Source: Solimonas thermocellulolyticum (lineage in GTDB: Bacteria > Pseudomonadota > Gammaproteobacteria > Nevskiales > Nevskiaceae). From it: DNA of 64,000 nucleotides. The notes below the pieces were generated by a model. The model saw only the letters and a list, made by a program, of their open reading frames with translations. It ran no database searches and was not told the DNA's origin. This document shows positions 16,857 to 25,540 of this stretch, piece after piece (the stretch's first letter is position 1; every line of letters starts with the position of its first letter). The translations under genes and the position numbers were made by a program. The stretch spans positions 197,643-261,642 of the forward strand of contig NZ_JBEPIJ010000003.1 in NCBI RefSeq assembly GCF_040327995.1. Reading direction: 5' to 3'.

Positions 16857-17900
16857 TTATGCCATTCCCGGCCAGGTTTCGTGGGCGTAGTCGAAGCTGT
16901 CGTAGAACAGGTGATCGGCGTCGAGGCCGGCGGCGGCAAAGGCTTGCTTGCCGGCGCGCACCATCGCCGGCGGCCCGGACAGATAGGCCGCAAAGCCGCG
17001 CAGCACGGGATGTGCCCGCAGCACGGCTTCGTGCACCAAACCGGTCGCGCCGTCCCAACCCGGTTCCGGTTCCGACAACACCGGCACGTAGCGTAGCCAT
17101 GCATGCCTGCGCGACCACTGCGTGAGGCGTTCGTGTAGATACAGATCGCGCTGTGCGCGCACGCCCCAGTACAGATACACCCTGCGTTCGCACGCATCGC
17201 GCGTGAGGGCTTCGAGCATCGCGTGAATCGGCGCGATGCCGGTGCCGCCGGCCACCATCACCGTGGGCCGTGCGGCGTCATCGCGCAGATAGAACGCGCC
17301 GAGCGGGCCTTCGAAGCGCAGGATCGCGCGTTCCGGCATCTCATGCGCCGCCCACTGCGCGAAGCGTCCGCCGGGCGCGACGCGGATGTGAAGTTCCAGC
17401 GTCGGGTTCGTAGCGTCCACCTGCGGTGCGTTGGCCAGCGAAAAGCTGCGGCGGCGGCCGTCGTCGAGCAGCAGGTCGATGTACTGCCCCGGCATCCAGG
17501 TGAACGCGCCTGCGCTCGCACTGCCCCTCGGTAGCTTGAGGCTCAGGCCGAGCACGTCGTGCGCGAGCCAGGTCCGGGATTGCACGCGGCACGGCAGTTG
17601 CCGCGGCCGCAGTGCGTCGAGCTGCGGCGGCTGGTGCAGGTCGAGCAAAAGGTCCGAGCGCGGCCGGGCGAGGCACATCAGGATGTAGCCCGCTTCGACT
17701 TCCGCTGCGGACAGCCCCGGCGGCGGAAACGGATACTCCACAAGCCCTTCGAGCTTGCGCACGCGGCACGAGGCGCAGCCGCCGGATTGGCAGCCGAACG
17801 GCAGCGCGAGATGATGCCGCAGACCCGCCTGCAGCACGGTTTCGTCGGGCGAGACCTCGAAGACCGTTTCGCGGCCCGCCAACCGCACGCGATGTGTCAT
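16857..17900 (-). CDS. Ferredoxin-type NAD(P)H flavin oxidoreductase (2Fe-2S, FAD, NAD)
   Basis: The 347-residue protein has an N-terminal plant-type 2Fe-2S domain (GCQSGGCASCRV plus a later LMC cysteine), an FAD-binding barrel (RRRSFSLANAP) and an NAD-binding domain (VMVAGGTGIAPIHAML). It belongs to the group annotated as CDP-6-deoxy-3,4-glucoseen reductase-like or phenol/toluate reductase-like proteins, which pass electrons from NAD(P)H to a partner oxygenase or dehydratase. No partner gene is adjacent. The ATG at 17900 gives the family N-terminus; it lies only 12 bases from the divergent start of the epimerase gene. The specific substrate system is unknown. Confidence 0.85.
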   Translation of the reverse strand: MTHRVRLAGRETVFEVSPDETVLQAGLRHHLALPFGCQSGGCASCRVRKLEGLVEYPFPPPGLSAAEVEAGYILMCLARPRSDLLLDLHQPPQLDALRPRQLPCRVQSRTWLAHDVLGLSLKLPRGSASAGAFTWMPGQYIDLLLDDGRRRSFSLANAPQVDATNPTLELHIRVAPGGRFAQWAAHEMPERAILRFEGPLGAFYLRDDAARPTVMVAGGTGIAPIHAMLEALTRDACERRVYLYWGVRAQRDLYLHERLTQWSRRHAWLRYVPVLSEPEPGWDGATGLVHEAVLRAHPVLRGFAAYLSGPPAMVRAGKQAFAAAGLDADHLFYDSFDYAHETWPGMA

Positions 17901-17912
17901 GCTCGCGGCACC

Positions 17913-18782
17913 ATGAATGAACTCCAGCATCCGCCGCGCGCGTTGATCGCGGGTTGCGGCGACATCGGTTTGCGTGTGGCGCGACGTTTGCGCGCAGCGG
18001 GCGGCGAGGTTACGGCAATCCTGCGCGACCCGCAAAAGCGCGCGCCGCTCGATGCGATCGGCGCTGCGGTGCGCATCGACGATCTCGATCGACCCACCGA
18101 CGCCGGTGATTGGCCGTGGCTGTTCTGGTTCGCGCCGCCGCCGCCCGAGGGCGAGATCGATGCGCGGCTGCGCGGCTGGCTCGCGGCGCAGCGCGGGCGT
18201 ATCGGCCGCGTCGTCTACATTTCCACGTCCGCGGTGTACGGCGACTGCGACGGTCGCTGGATCGACGAGGACGAACCGCTCAAGCCACAAAGCGCGCGAG
18301 GCCGGCGGCGTCTCGACGCGGAAAAGGTACTCGCCAACTGGTGCCGCGCGACCGGCGCGCAGCACGTGATTCTGCGTGTGCCCGGCATCTACGGCCCCGG
18401 CCGCTGGCCGCTGCAGCGTCTTAGTGCCGGGCTGCCGGTGCTCCGCGCCGAGGACGCGCCGTACAGCAATCGCGTGCACGCCGATGATCTCGCCGCGGCC
18501 GCGGTGCTGGCCGCTGCGCGCGGTGTGGATGGGCACGCCTACAACATCGCCGATGGTGAGCCGACGACGATGACCGACTACTTCACGCAGGTTGCGCGTC
18601 GCTTCGGCCTGCCCGAGCCACCGGTGGTCGATCGCGCCGAGGCGCGGCGCGTCTTCACCCCGGCGATGTGGTCGTTCATGGAGGAGTCCAAGCGGCTGCG
18701 CATCGAGCGCGCCCGCACCGAGCTCGGCTTTGCGCCGCGTTATCCGAATCTGGCAGCCGGTCTGGCCGCCGCGGATGGTTGA
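17913..18782 (+). CDS. YeeZ-like NAD-dependent epimerase (SDR family)
   Basis: The 289-residue protein has a Rossmann start ALIAGCGDIGLRVARRL rather than the classical GxxGxxG with two alanines, then VYISTSAVYGDCDG, RVPGIYGPGRWPL and HADDLAAA, as in extended SDR proteins of the YeeZ group. The catalytic tyrosine position in the usual YxxxK motif is replaced by an arginine-rich RGRRRLDAEK region, so the chemistry is uncertain. It is divergent from the ferredoxin reductase, with a very short 12-base gap between starts. Its product is cytoplasmic; the substrate is unknown. Confidence 0.8.
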   Translation: MNELQHPPRALIAGCGDIGLRVARRLRAAGGEVTAILRDPQKRAPLDAIGAAVRIDDLDRPTDAGDWPWLFWFAPPPPEGEIDARLRGWLAAQRGRIGRVVYISTSAVYGDCDGRWIDEDEPLKPQSARGRRRLDAEKVLANWCRATGAQHVILRVPGIYGPGRWPLQRLSAGLPVLRAEDAPYSNRVHADDLAAAAVLAAARGVDGHAYNIADGEPTTMTDYFTQVARRFGLPEPPVVDRAEARRVFTPAMWSFMEESKRLRIERARTELGFAPRYPNLAAGLAAADG

Positions 18783-18838
18783 TCGCACCGGCCGGGTACA
18801 CGGTCGCGATCCGCGCCTCCCGCGCAAAGATGCGCGCG

Positions 18839-18972
18839 ATGAGCCTGATCGACGAGTTCGGGCCGCTCGCGATGCGCGGCAACGTGATCGATCTTGCCGT
18901 CGGCGTGGTCATCGGCCGGCCTTCGGCGAGATCGTCTCGTCGCTGGTCGGTGAGATCTCGACGAGCCGCTGA
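18839..18972 (+). pseudogene. mscL: Remnant of mscL, large-conductance mechanosensitive channel
   Basis: The first about 26 codons read MSLIDEFGPLAMRGNVIDLA then VGVVIG, the near-invariant MscL N-terminus and start of the first membrane helix. A one-base deletion follows, and in the next frame the sequence continues AFGEIVSSLVGEISTSR before a stop. The rest of the channel (second helix, periplasmic loop, cytoplasmic helix) is absent: the patatin gene ends six bases further on. So this is a frameshifted, truncated 5' fragment left by a deletion. Confidence 0.85.
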
Positions 18973-18977
18973 GCGGA

Positions 18978-20456
18978 TCAGCGCGACGCGACGCGACGCA
19001 GTACCGGCCGGCGCTGCTGAAGCAGCTCGTGCTCACGCGCCTTGAGCAGGCGCAGGCAGTCCTCGAAGGTACGCGAGATCCGCGTCTGGTTGCGGATGCG
19101 TTCGAGCTTGGGCCAGGTGGCGCGCTCGCCGGAGCGCACGTAGCGCTGGATGTCTTCCGGCGTCGGGTTGGTGAACGTGCGCAGCACGCGTCGTGGCGTG
19201 CTGCGCGGGTAGATGTTGATGTCGCCCGAGTAGCGCTGGCGCACGACGTTGTCGATCTTGCCGAGGACGCGGCCGCTGCCGTAGGGATCCAGATGCTTGC
19301 GCGCCAGCGACAGCGCGCCGCTGCCGCCGGACTTGACCAGCTCGGCGGCCAGCGGCACGACCCCGCGACGGCCCTGCTGCTCGCGGTCGATCCGCGCCAT
19401 GAACGGCACGATGTGCGGATTGGTCTGGCTGACGATGTAGTGGTTGACGTTGTGCAGCCGCGCGATGCGCAGCATCGGCAGATCGGCGGAGAGGGTGCCG
19501 TCGATCCAGCGCTTGCCGGGCATGTACGGCACGATCTGGCCTTCGTAGTCGCGCGCCTGCAGCGCCACCGGCGGGAACACGCCGGGGACTGCGCACGAGG
19601 CCAGCACCGCGCGGCGCAGGATCACGTGCGGCGCGGTCAGGTAATTGAGCAGCCGGCCCTGCTGGTGCGGCTCGGCCGGCGACACGGTGACGCAGATGAT
19701 GCGCTTGCTGTAATCGAAGGCTTCGACGAAGCTCCGGTCGCCGATGTTCGCGGCGAGACAACGTTCGAGCTGCGCGCCGTCCATCATGGCGCCGCCCTTG
19801 AGCGCTTCACGCAGGCCCAGGGCGCGGAAGGCATCAAGGTCGAGGCCGCCGGGCTGGAACAGGGCGTCGATTTCCTCGTCGAGCCGTGTGCCGACGGTGG
19901 CGGCGATGATCGAGCCGGCGCTCGATCCGGAAATCACACGGGGCAGCAACTGCGCTTCGTGCAGGGCCTTGATCACGCCCAGATGGAACAGGCCCAGCGT
20001 GCCGCCGCCGGACAGCAGCAGCGCCGAGCGGCCGAAGGCCATGGCGGTGCGCTTGAAGAACTGGATCTTGTCCTCGAAGCCGAAGTCGGGGAAGTCCCCG
20101 GCGCAGACGAAGTCCAGACAGCGCGTGACTTCGGCGATGTACTCCTCGATCAGGCGCTTGGTGCCGACACGGGCAATGCCGTAGAGCGCCGGGTTGGACA
20201 TGTTGCCGAGATTGCCGTGCAGCCCCTCGTAGAGATCGAAGGCGAGCTGACGCGCGTCGCCGGCCTGGCGCAGGCGGCGCAGCGCGGTGAGCCGCTCGCG
20301 GATCAGCAGGTAGTCGTAGTCGTCGCTGGTATCGTCCTGCTTCCAGTCCTCGGCACCTTCGAGGCGGTCGAGTTCGAGCGCGATCTCGCGCCAGCTTCGG
20401 TAGTCGGCGGCGTTGTCGAGGTCCTGGATCCGCTGGGCGATGAGCTTGCGGGACAT
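18978..20456 (-). CDS. Patatin-like phospholipase with N-terminal DUF3336-type domain
   Basis: The 492-residue protein carries the patatin catalytic dyad: oxyanion motif SGGGTLG, nucleophile elbow ISGSSAGSI and the DG motif in WIDGTLSAD. About 150 residues upstream of it form a helical domain found in DUF3336 patatins. Such proteins hydrolyse acyl chains of phospholipids or triglycerides; the substrate here is unknown. The start is uncertain: ATG codons at 20456, 20468 and 20474 are all in frame; I used the one giving MSRKLIAQRI. It is divergent from the DUF456 membrane-protein gene. Confidence 0.88.
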   Translation of the reverse strand: MSRKLIAQRIQDLDNAADYRSWREIALELDRLEGAEDWKQDDTSDDYDYLLIRERLTALRRLRQAGDARQLAFDLYEGLHGNLGNMSNPALYGIARVGTKRLIEEYIAEVTRCLDFVCAGDFPDFGFEDKIQFFKRTAMAFGRSALLLSGGGTLGLFHLGVIKALHEAQLLPRVISGSSAGSIIAATVGTRLDEEIDALFQPGGLDLDAFRALGLREALKGGAMMDGAQLERCLAANIGDRSFVEAFDYSKRIICVTVSPAEPHQQGRLLNYLTAPHVILRRAVLASCAVPGVFPPVALQARDYEGQIVPYMPGKRWIDGTLSADLPMLRIARLHNVNHYIVSQTNPHIVPFMARIDREQQGRRGVVPLAAELVKSGGSGALSLARKHLDPYGSGRVLGKIDNVVRQRYSGDINIYPRSTPRRVLRTFTNPTPEDIQRYVRSGERATWPKLERIRNQTRISRTFEDCLRLLKAREHELLQQRRPVLRRVASR

Positions 20457-20580
20457 TCTGGGGGGCATCCTCATCGCCGCCGAGTGTAAGCGATTTGGTG
20501 CACTGCGGAAGACGGGTTCGTTCACCTTTCGTCGGCGACGAACGTCTAAGCTGTCGCGTCTCTGGTACTCGACATCGCCC

Positions 20581-21072
20581 ATGGACCCCGTCGTCATCAC
20601 CTTGTCGTGGTTGGCCGTCGTCGCCTTGATCGCGGTCGGCATCGCCGGTGCGGTGCTGCCGGCGCTGCCCGGCGTGCCCTTGGTCTTCGTCGGTCTGTGG
20701 CTCGCGGCGTGGATCGACGGTTACGCGCGCGTGGGTAGCGGCACGCTGGTCGTGCTCGGCGTGCTGACGGCGCTGGCGCTACTGATCGACTTCGTCGCCT
20801 CGGCGCTCGGCGCCAAGCGCGTCGGCGCCAGTCCCAAGGCGGTTACCGGCGCTGTGCTCGGCAGCCTGGTCGGCCTGTTCTTCGGCTTGCCAGGCATCAT
20901 CCTCGGGCCCTTCGTCGGCGCGGTACTCGGCGAGTTGGCGACGCAGCGCAATTTCGATCACGCCACCCGCGTCGGCATCGCCACGTGGATGGGTTTGCTG
21001 TTCGGCACCATCGCCAAGCTGGTGACCTCGCTGGTGATGGTCGGGATCTTCGTGTTCGCCTACTTCTGGTGA
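20581..21072 (+). CDS. DUF456 family integral membrane protein
   Basis: The 163-residue protein consists mostly of membrane helices with glycine-rich segments (GIAGAVLPALPGVPLVFVG and a repeat-like GLFFGLPGIILGPFVGAVLG) and a conserved-looking SALGAKRVGAS loop. This pattern fits DUF456 proteins, whose function is unknown. The ATG at 20581 begins the first helix; a longer in-frame start would overlap the divergent patatin gene. It ends eight bases before the convergent mltD gene. Confidence 0.8.
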   Translation: MDPVVITLSWLAVVALIAVGIAGAVLPALPGVPLVFVGLWLAAWIDGYARVGSGTLVVLGVLTALALLIDFVASALGAKRVGASPKAVTGAVLGSLVGLFFGLPGIILGPFVGAVLGELATQRNFDHATRVGIATWMGLLFGTIAKLVTSLVMVGIFVFAYFW

Positions 21073-21080
21073 GGTGCTGA

Positions 21081-22919
21081 TCAGTCCTGCGGTACTTGCA
21101 GCGTCTGTCCCACCTTGATCAGGCTCGACGTGCCGAGCCCATTGGCGCGGCGCAGCGCCTCGATGCTGACGTCGTACTCACGCGCGATCGACGACAGCGT
21201 CTGCCCGCTGCGGACGCGGTGTTCGCGCGTGATGGGCGCGCGGCCCTCGACCGGAATGTCCAGGCGCTGACCGACGCGGATCAACGATGAGGACAAGCCG
21301 TTGGCCGCGCGCAGGCTCGCCTCGCTGACGCGGTAGCGGCGCGCGATGGCGGCCAGCGTGTCGCCGCGGCTGACGATGTGCACGGCGGCCTCGCGTCGCG
21401 CTGCCTGAATCTGCGAGCGGGTCAGGGCCGGCTTGGATTCGCCCACGGCGACGCTGATCGGCCCCGGTCGCGCTTCTTCGCGAGGCGGCACCTTGATCAC
21501 CTGACCGATGCGGATCATCGAACCGCGCAGGCCGTTGACCCTCTGTAGCGCTTCGACGGAGGTGCGGTACTCGCGCGCGATGCCGCCCAGCGTCTCGCCC
21601 TTGCGCACCTTGTGCAACAGAAAGTAGACGCGCTGGCTGTCGAAGCGCTCGTGCTCGCCCAGACGCGCGTAGCCGACTTCGAAACTGCGCGCGGAGCCTG
21701 CCGGAACACGAATCAGATGGCCTGGTGGCACGTACAGCTTGCCGTCGATCACATCGGGTCGATAGGCCGGATTGAGCTTGCGGAACAGCTCGTCGTCACC
21801 GCCACTCAAGCGGCGCAGCGTCTCGTAGGGCACGTAGTGCTTGGTCTCGACGATCTCGAACTCGATCGGATCGAGCCCGGCCGGCCGGTCGCTGCGCTGA
21901 CGCCATTCGCGTTCGAGTTCGACGGCCGCGAGAAACTCGGCGTAATAGTTCTTGCCGGCGAAGCCCCAGCGAGGATGGTTGCCGCGCTCGATCAGGTCGA
22001 CCAGGGTCTTGCCGTTGATCGCCTTGAGACCACGGGCGATGCCGTAGCGGCCGTGATTGTAAGCGGTCACCGCCAGCGGCCAATCCTGCAGCAGGGCATA
22101 GTCGTCGCGCAGGTGGCGTGCGGCGGCATCGGTCGAGGTCCAGGGATCGCGGCGGTCGTCGACCACCTCGTCGAGCCGCATGTACAGCTTGGCCGAGGCT
22201 GGAATGAACTGCCAGACGCCGGCGGCGTGCGAGCGCGAGTAGGCCTCGACGTTGAAGCTGGATTCGACGATCGGAAGCCGCGTGAGTGCTTTGGGCAGTC
22301 CGTAGCCGGCGAAGATCTGCTCCATGTACGGCAGATACGCGTCGGCGACCTGCAGCGCCCGCTCGGTGCGCTCCTTGATGCCGCGCTGTGTGCGGATGGT
22401 GCCGCGCAGCCGGGCAAAGCGGTCGTCACCGGGCTGATCCTTGAACAGCTCGAAGATGCGCCGCTCCTCGGCGTTCATCGACTGCGGTGCATGGCGCTTG
22501 GCGTGCACCGAAGCGATCAGGCGCTCCATCGCCTCGCGCGCATCCTGGTCGGCCTTGCGTCGGTAGTTGTCGAACTGCGCTTCCGACATCGTCGCGGCCT
22601 TGCCGCGGTGATCGATCACGCGCAGCACCTTCCATGGAATCTCGCTCGAATGCACGATGGTCTGCAGCTCGGAGTAGCCGCCGAAGACCTGTTTCCAGAA
22701 CTGGACTTTGGCTTCGATCTGGCGATAGCGCGGGAACAGCACATCGAAGGAGGCTGCGCCGTGCGAGGCCGTGGCCGTCTGCGTCGCCTCGGAGCGCTCC
22801 CCCGGCGCGGCCGACGACGCAGCGGCACTCGCCGCCGCGGAGCCCAGGAGCATGCCGACACTCAAACCCATGTGCCGCAACACGGCCCCCACCACTCCGC
22901 TGACTCCCACGATACGCAT
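21081..22919 (-). CDS. mltD: Membrane-bound lytic murein transglycosylase D with three LysM repeats
   Basis: The 612-residue protein has a signal-type N-terminus (alternative start at MGLSVGMLLGS), a helical linker, a lysozyme-like transglycosylase domain with the catalytic glutamate in PIVESSFNVEAYS, GVWQFIPASAK and AVTAYNHGRYG, and three C-terminal LysM modules (KVRKGETLGGIAREY, IVSRGDTLAAIARRY, RVRSGQTLSSIAREY) that bind peptidoglycan. It cleaves glycan strands with formation of anhydromuramic ends. No cysteine lipobox is seen in the signal region, so attachment may be by the uncleaved helix, or the protein may be periplasmic. Three LysM rather than two is on the high side. Confidence 0.92.
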   Translation of the reverse strand: MRIVGVSGVVGAVLRHMGLSVGMLLGSAAASAAASSAAPGERSEATQTATASHGAASFDVLFPRYRQIEAKVQFWKQVFGGYSELQTIVHSSEIPWKVLRVIDHRGKAATMSEAQFDNYRRKADQDAREAMERLIASVHAKRHAPQSMNAEERRIFELFKDQPGDDRFARLRGTIRTQRGIKERTERALQVADAYLPYMEQIFAGYGLPKALTRLPIVESSFNVEAYSRSHAAGVWQFIPASAKLYMRLDEVVDDRRDPWTSTDAAARHLRDDYALLQDWPLAVTAYNHGRYGIARGLKAINGKTLVDLIERGNHPRWGFAGKNYYAEFLAAVELEREWRQRSDRPAGLDPIEFEIVETKHYVPYETLRRLSGGDDELFRKLNPAYRPDVIDGKLYVPPGHLIRVPAGSARSFEVGYARLGEHERFDSQRVYFLLHKVRKGETLGGIAREYRTSVEALQRVNGLRGSMIRIGQVIKVPPREEARPGPISVAVGESKPALTRSQIQAARREAAVHIVSRGDTLAAIARRYRVSEASLRAANGLSSSLIRVGQRLDIPVEGRAPITREHRVRSGQTLSSIAREYDVSIEALRRANGLGTSSLIKVGQTLQVPQD

Positions 22920-23056
22920 CCCGCGACGGCGCAGCCGTCAGTGCAGTTGGAACTGGCGCGAAATGGTAGTTGGCGCGTCGCGCACGGGCAACGACGCGCG
23001 CGATCCGGCGATGCGGTTAAGCTAGCCGCTCACTCGATCCATCGACCGAGCCCGCC

Positions 23057-24004
23057 ATGGCGCAACCATTTCCCGCCATCGAGCCGTACCACACACTTCG
23101 CCTCAAAGTGTCCGATCTACACGAGCTGCACATCGAGGAGTGCGGCAATCCACAAGGCCAGCCGGTGGTGTTCGTGCACGGCGGCCCGGGCGGCGGCGTC
23201 GAGCCCTGGCATCGGCAGTTCTTCGATCCGCAGAAGTACCGCATCGTGCTGTTCGATCAGCGCGGCTGCGGCCGCTCCACGCCGTATGCCGAGCTGCGCG
23301 AGAACACGACTTGGGATCTGGTCGCCGACATGGAGCGTATCCGCGCCGAGTTGGGCATCGAGCGCTGGGTCGTCTTCGGCGGCTCCTGGGGTTCGACGCT
23401 CAGCCTGGCTTACGCCCAGACCCACCCGCAGCGTTGCAAGGCGCTGATCCTGCGCGGCATCTTCTTGCTGCGCGAAGCCGAGATCCGCTGGTTCTATCAG
23501 GACGGCGCGAGCTGGATCTTTCCCGATGCCTGGGCGGAGTTTCTGCGGCCGATTCCCGAGGCCGAGCGCACCGATCTGGTCAAGGCGTACTACAAGCGTC
23601 TGACCAGCCCGGATCCTGTCGTGCGTCGCGAGGCGGCCAAGGCCTGGAGCATCTGGGAGGGGTCGACCAGCAAGCTGTTCCCGAGTCCGGAGATGGCGGC
23701 ACGCTTCGGCGAGTACCGCTTCGCCGAAGCCTTCGCGCGCATCGAATGCCACTACTTCATCCACAAGGGCTTCTTCGATCGCGACGATCTGCTGCTCGCC
23801 AACGCGCACAAGCTGCGCGGGATCCCCGGCGTGATCGTGCAAGGCCGCTACGACGTGGTGTGTCCGATGAAGTCGGCCTGGGATCTGCACCGCGCCTGGC
23901 CGGAGGCGGAGTTCCATGTCGTCGCCGACGCCGGCCATGCGGCCAGCGAGCCGGGCATCCTGTCGCGCCTGGTCGACGCGACTGAGCGTTTCGCCACTTT
24001 GTAG
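23057..24004 (+). CDS. pip: Proline iminopeptidase
   Basis: The 315-residue alpha/beta hydrolase releases N-terminal proline from peptides. The nucleophile serine is near residue 110 in VFGGSWGSTLSLAYA, the oxyanion motif is VHGGPGGG, the early FDQRGCGRSTP motif is typical of Pip, and GRYDVVCPM and DAGHAASEPG carry the acid and histidine. Length is normal. Its stop abuts the convergent Lrp-type gene with no gap. Confidence 0.94.
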   Translation: MAQPFPAIEPYHTLRLKVSDLHELHIEECGNPQGQPVVFVHGGPGGGVEPWHRQFFDPQKYRIVLFDQRGCGRSTPYAELRENTTWDLVADMERIRAELGIERWVVFGGSWGSTLSLAYAQTHPQRCKALILRGIFLLREAEIRWFYQDGASWIFPDAWAEFLRPIPEAERTDLVKAYYKRLTSPDPVVRREAAKAWSIWEGSTSKLFPSPEMAARFGEYRFAEAFARIECHYFIHKGFFDRDDLLLANAHKLRGIPGVIVQGRYDVVCPMKSAWDLHRAWPEAEFHVVADAGHAASEPGILSRLVDATERFATL

Positions 24005-24469
24005 TTACAGCGCGAGCCCCTCGTCGCGCTTGATCGCTTCGAGCACCAGGCTGGAGCGCACGTCCTTGACGCCCGGCAGGCCGATCAGCACCTTCATCGA
24101 AAACTCGGCGAAGGCTTGGAGATCGGCCACCTGCACGTGCAGAAGGAAGTCCAAGTCCCCGGTCATCACGTAACAGGCGCGCACCTCGGCACGGGCGCGG
24201 ATCGCCTCCTCGAACGCGAGCGTCACATCGCGCGACTGGCGCTCGATGCTCACCCGCACGAAGGCCTCCACGCGCCGGCCCAGGGCCGCGGGGTCGAGGA
24301 TCGCGGCATAGCGCTGGATGACGCCGATGTCCTCGAGCTTGCGTACGCGGCGCTGGCAGGCGGTCGGCGACAGCGACACCCGTTCGGCGAGTTCGACCAT
24401 CGGCAAGCGGCCGTCGCGCTGCAGCTCGCGCAGGATGCGCAGATCGGTGCGGTCGAGATCCGGGCGCAT
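24005..24469 (-). CDS. Lrp/AsnC-family regulator next to the phenylalanine/tyrosine catabolic genes
   Basis: The 154-residue protein has an N-terminal helix-turn-helix (DRTDLRILRELQRDGRLP, then VELAERVSLSPTACQRRVRK) and a C-terminal RAM effector-binding domain. The ATG at 24469 fits; an upstream in-frame start gives cysteine-rich sequence and was rejected. It is divergent from phhA with 132 bases between starts. Lrp-type proteins sense amino acids, and such divergent placement makes phenylalanine or tyrosine control of the catabolic genes likely. This is context-based. Confidence 0.9.
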   Translation of the reverse strand: MRPDLDRTDLRILRELQRDGRLPMVELAERVSLSPTACQRRVRKLEDIGVIQRYAAILDPAALGRRVEAFVRVSIERQSRDVTLAFEEAIRARAEVRACYVMTGDLDFLLHVQVADLQAFAEFSMKVLIGLPGVKDVRSSLVLEAIKRDEGLAL

Positions 24470-24601
24470 GAAATCACACCGACATCGAGAATACTCGCAG
24501 AATATCACCAAGAAATGTGCGACTGACGCGCGAAATTGCAGAAATGCTGCGCCGAAACCGCGCTAAGCTGGCTCCATCCCTGCGGACCGGCGGAGGCGAG
24601 C

Positions 24602-25540
24602 ATGTTCGGGGCCCACACCACCAGCGGCCTGCGCGGTGACTACTCGCGCGCGCGCGCCGATTTCACCGTCGAGCAGTCCTGGCAGACCTATGGCGAGGCC
24701 GATCATGCGCTGTGGCGCCGGCTGTACGCGCGCCAGTCGCAGCTGGTCCGGCACTACGCCTGCCGCGCGTTCGCCGACGGTCTGGCGCGTGCCGACTGCG
24801 CGGACGCGATTCCGGATCTGGCGCGCGTCAACCGCGCGCTCACGCGCGCGAGCGGCTGGCAACTGGTCGCCGTGCCCGGCTTCATCCCGGACGAGCAGTT
24901 CTTCCGTCACCTGGCGGCGCGGCGCTTCCCGGTGACGGTGTGGCTGCGCAAGCCCGAGGAATTGGACTACCTCGTCGAGCCCGACATCTTTCACGACTTC
25001 TTCGGCCACGTGCCGATGCTGTTCGATCGTGCTTTCGGCGACTTCATGCAGGCCTACGGCGAAAAGGGACTGCGCGCGCTCGCGGTCGGCGCGCTGCCGC
25101 ACGTTGCGCGGTTGTACTGGTACACCGTCGAGTTCGGCCTGATCGACGCCGAGGACGGCCTGCGCGCCTTTGGTGCCGGCATTCTCTCGTCCGGCGGCGA
25201 GACGCCGTATGCGGTCGAAAGCCCCACGCCGCTGCGCGTACGCTTCGACCTGCGCCGCTGCATGCGCACGCGCTACCGGATCGACGACTTCCAGAAGACC
25301 TACTTCGTGATCCGCGCGATCGACGAACTCAAGGACACGGTGGCGCAAGACCTGGTGCCGCTGTTGCAAAGCCTCGTGCTCGAACCCGAGCTGGAACCCG
25401 ACCGGCTCTACCCCGGCGACGAGCCGGTGCCGCCGCGCGCGTGCCGGCCTGAAGCGCAAGGCGCGATGCGCGCGTCCCCCGCGCCGAGGTCCCGCATCAA
25501 AGTCCCGGGTGAGTCCGGGGCGGAGCATCATCTGTCATGA
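24602..25540 (+). CDS. phhA: Phenylalanine 4-monooxygenase (monomeric bacterial type)
   Basis: The 312-residue enzyme hydroxylates phenylalanine to tyrosine using tetrahydropterin and iron. Iron ligands are visible in PDIFHDFFGHVPML and in YWYTVEFGL. The protein lacks the N-terminal regulatory ACT domain of animal enzymes, as expected in bacteria, and has an extra proline/arginine-rich tail. It overlaps the next gene by ATGA, so phhA, hpd and hmgA form one operon. A pteridine-reductase-like gene elsewhere in the window (39.9 kb) may supply reduced pterin, but that is only a guess. Confidence 0.95.
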   Translation: MFGAHTTSGLRGDYSRARADFTVEQSWQTYGEADHALWRRLYARQSQLVRHYACRAFADGLARADCADAIPDLARVNRALTRASGWQLVAVPGFIPDEQFFRHLAARRFPVTVWLRKPEELDYLVEPDIFHDFFGHVPMLFDRAFGDFMQAYGEKGLRALAVGALPHVARLYWYTVEFGLIDAEDGLRAFGAGILSSGGETPYAVESPTPLRVRFDLRRCMRTRYRIDDFQKTYFVIRAIDELKDTVAQDLVPLLQSLVLEPELEPDRLYPGDEPVPPRACRPEAQGAMRASPAPRSRIKVPGESGAEHHLS

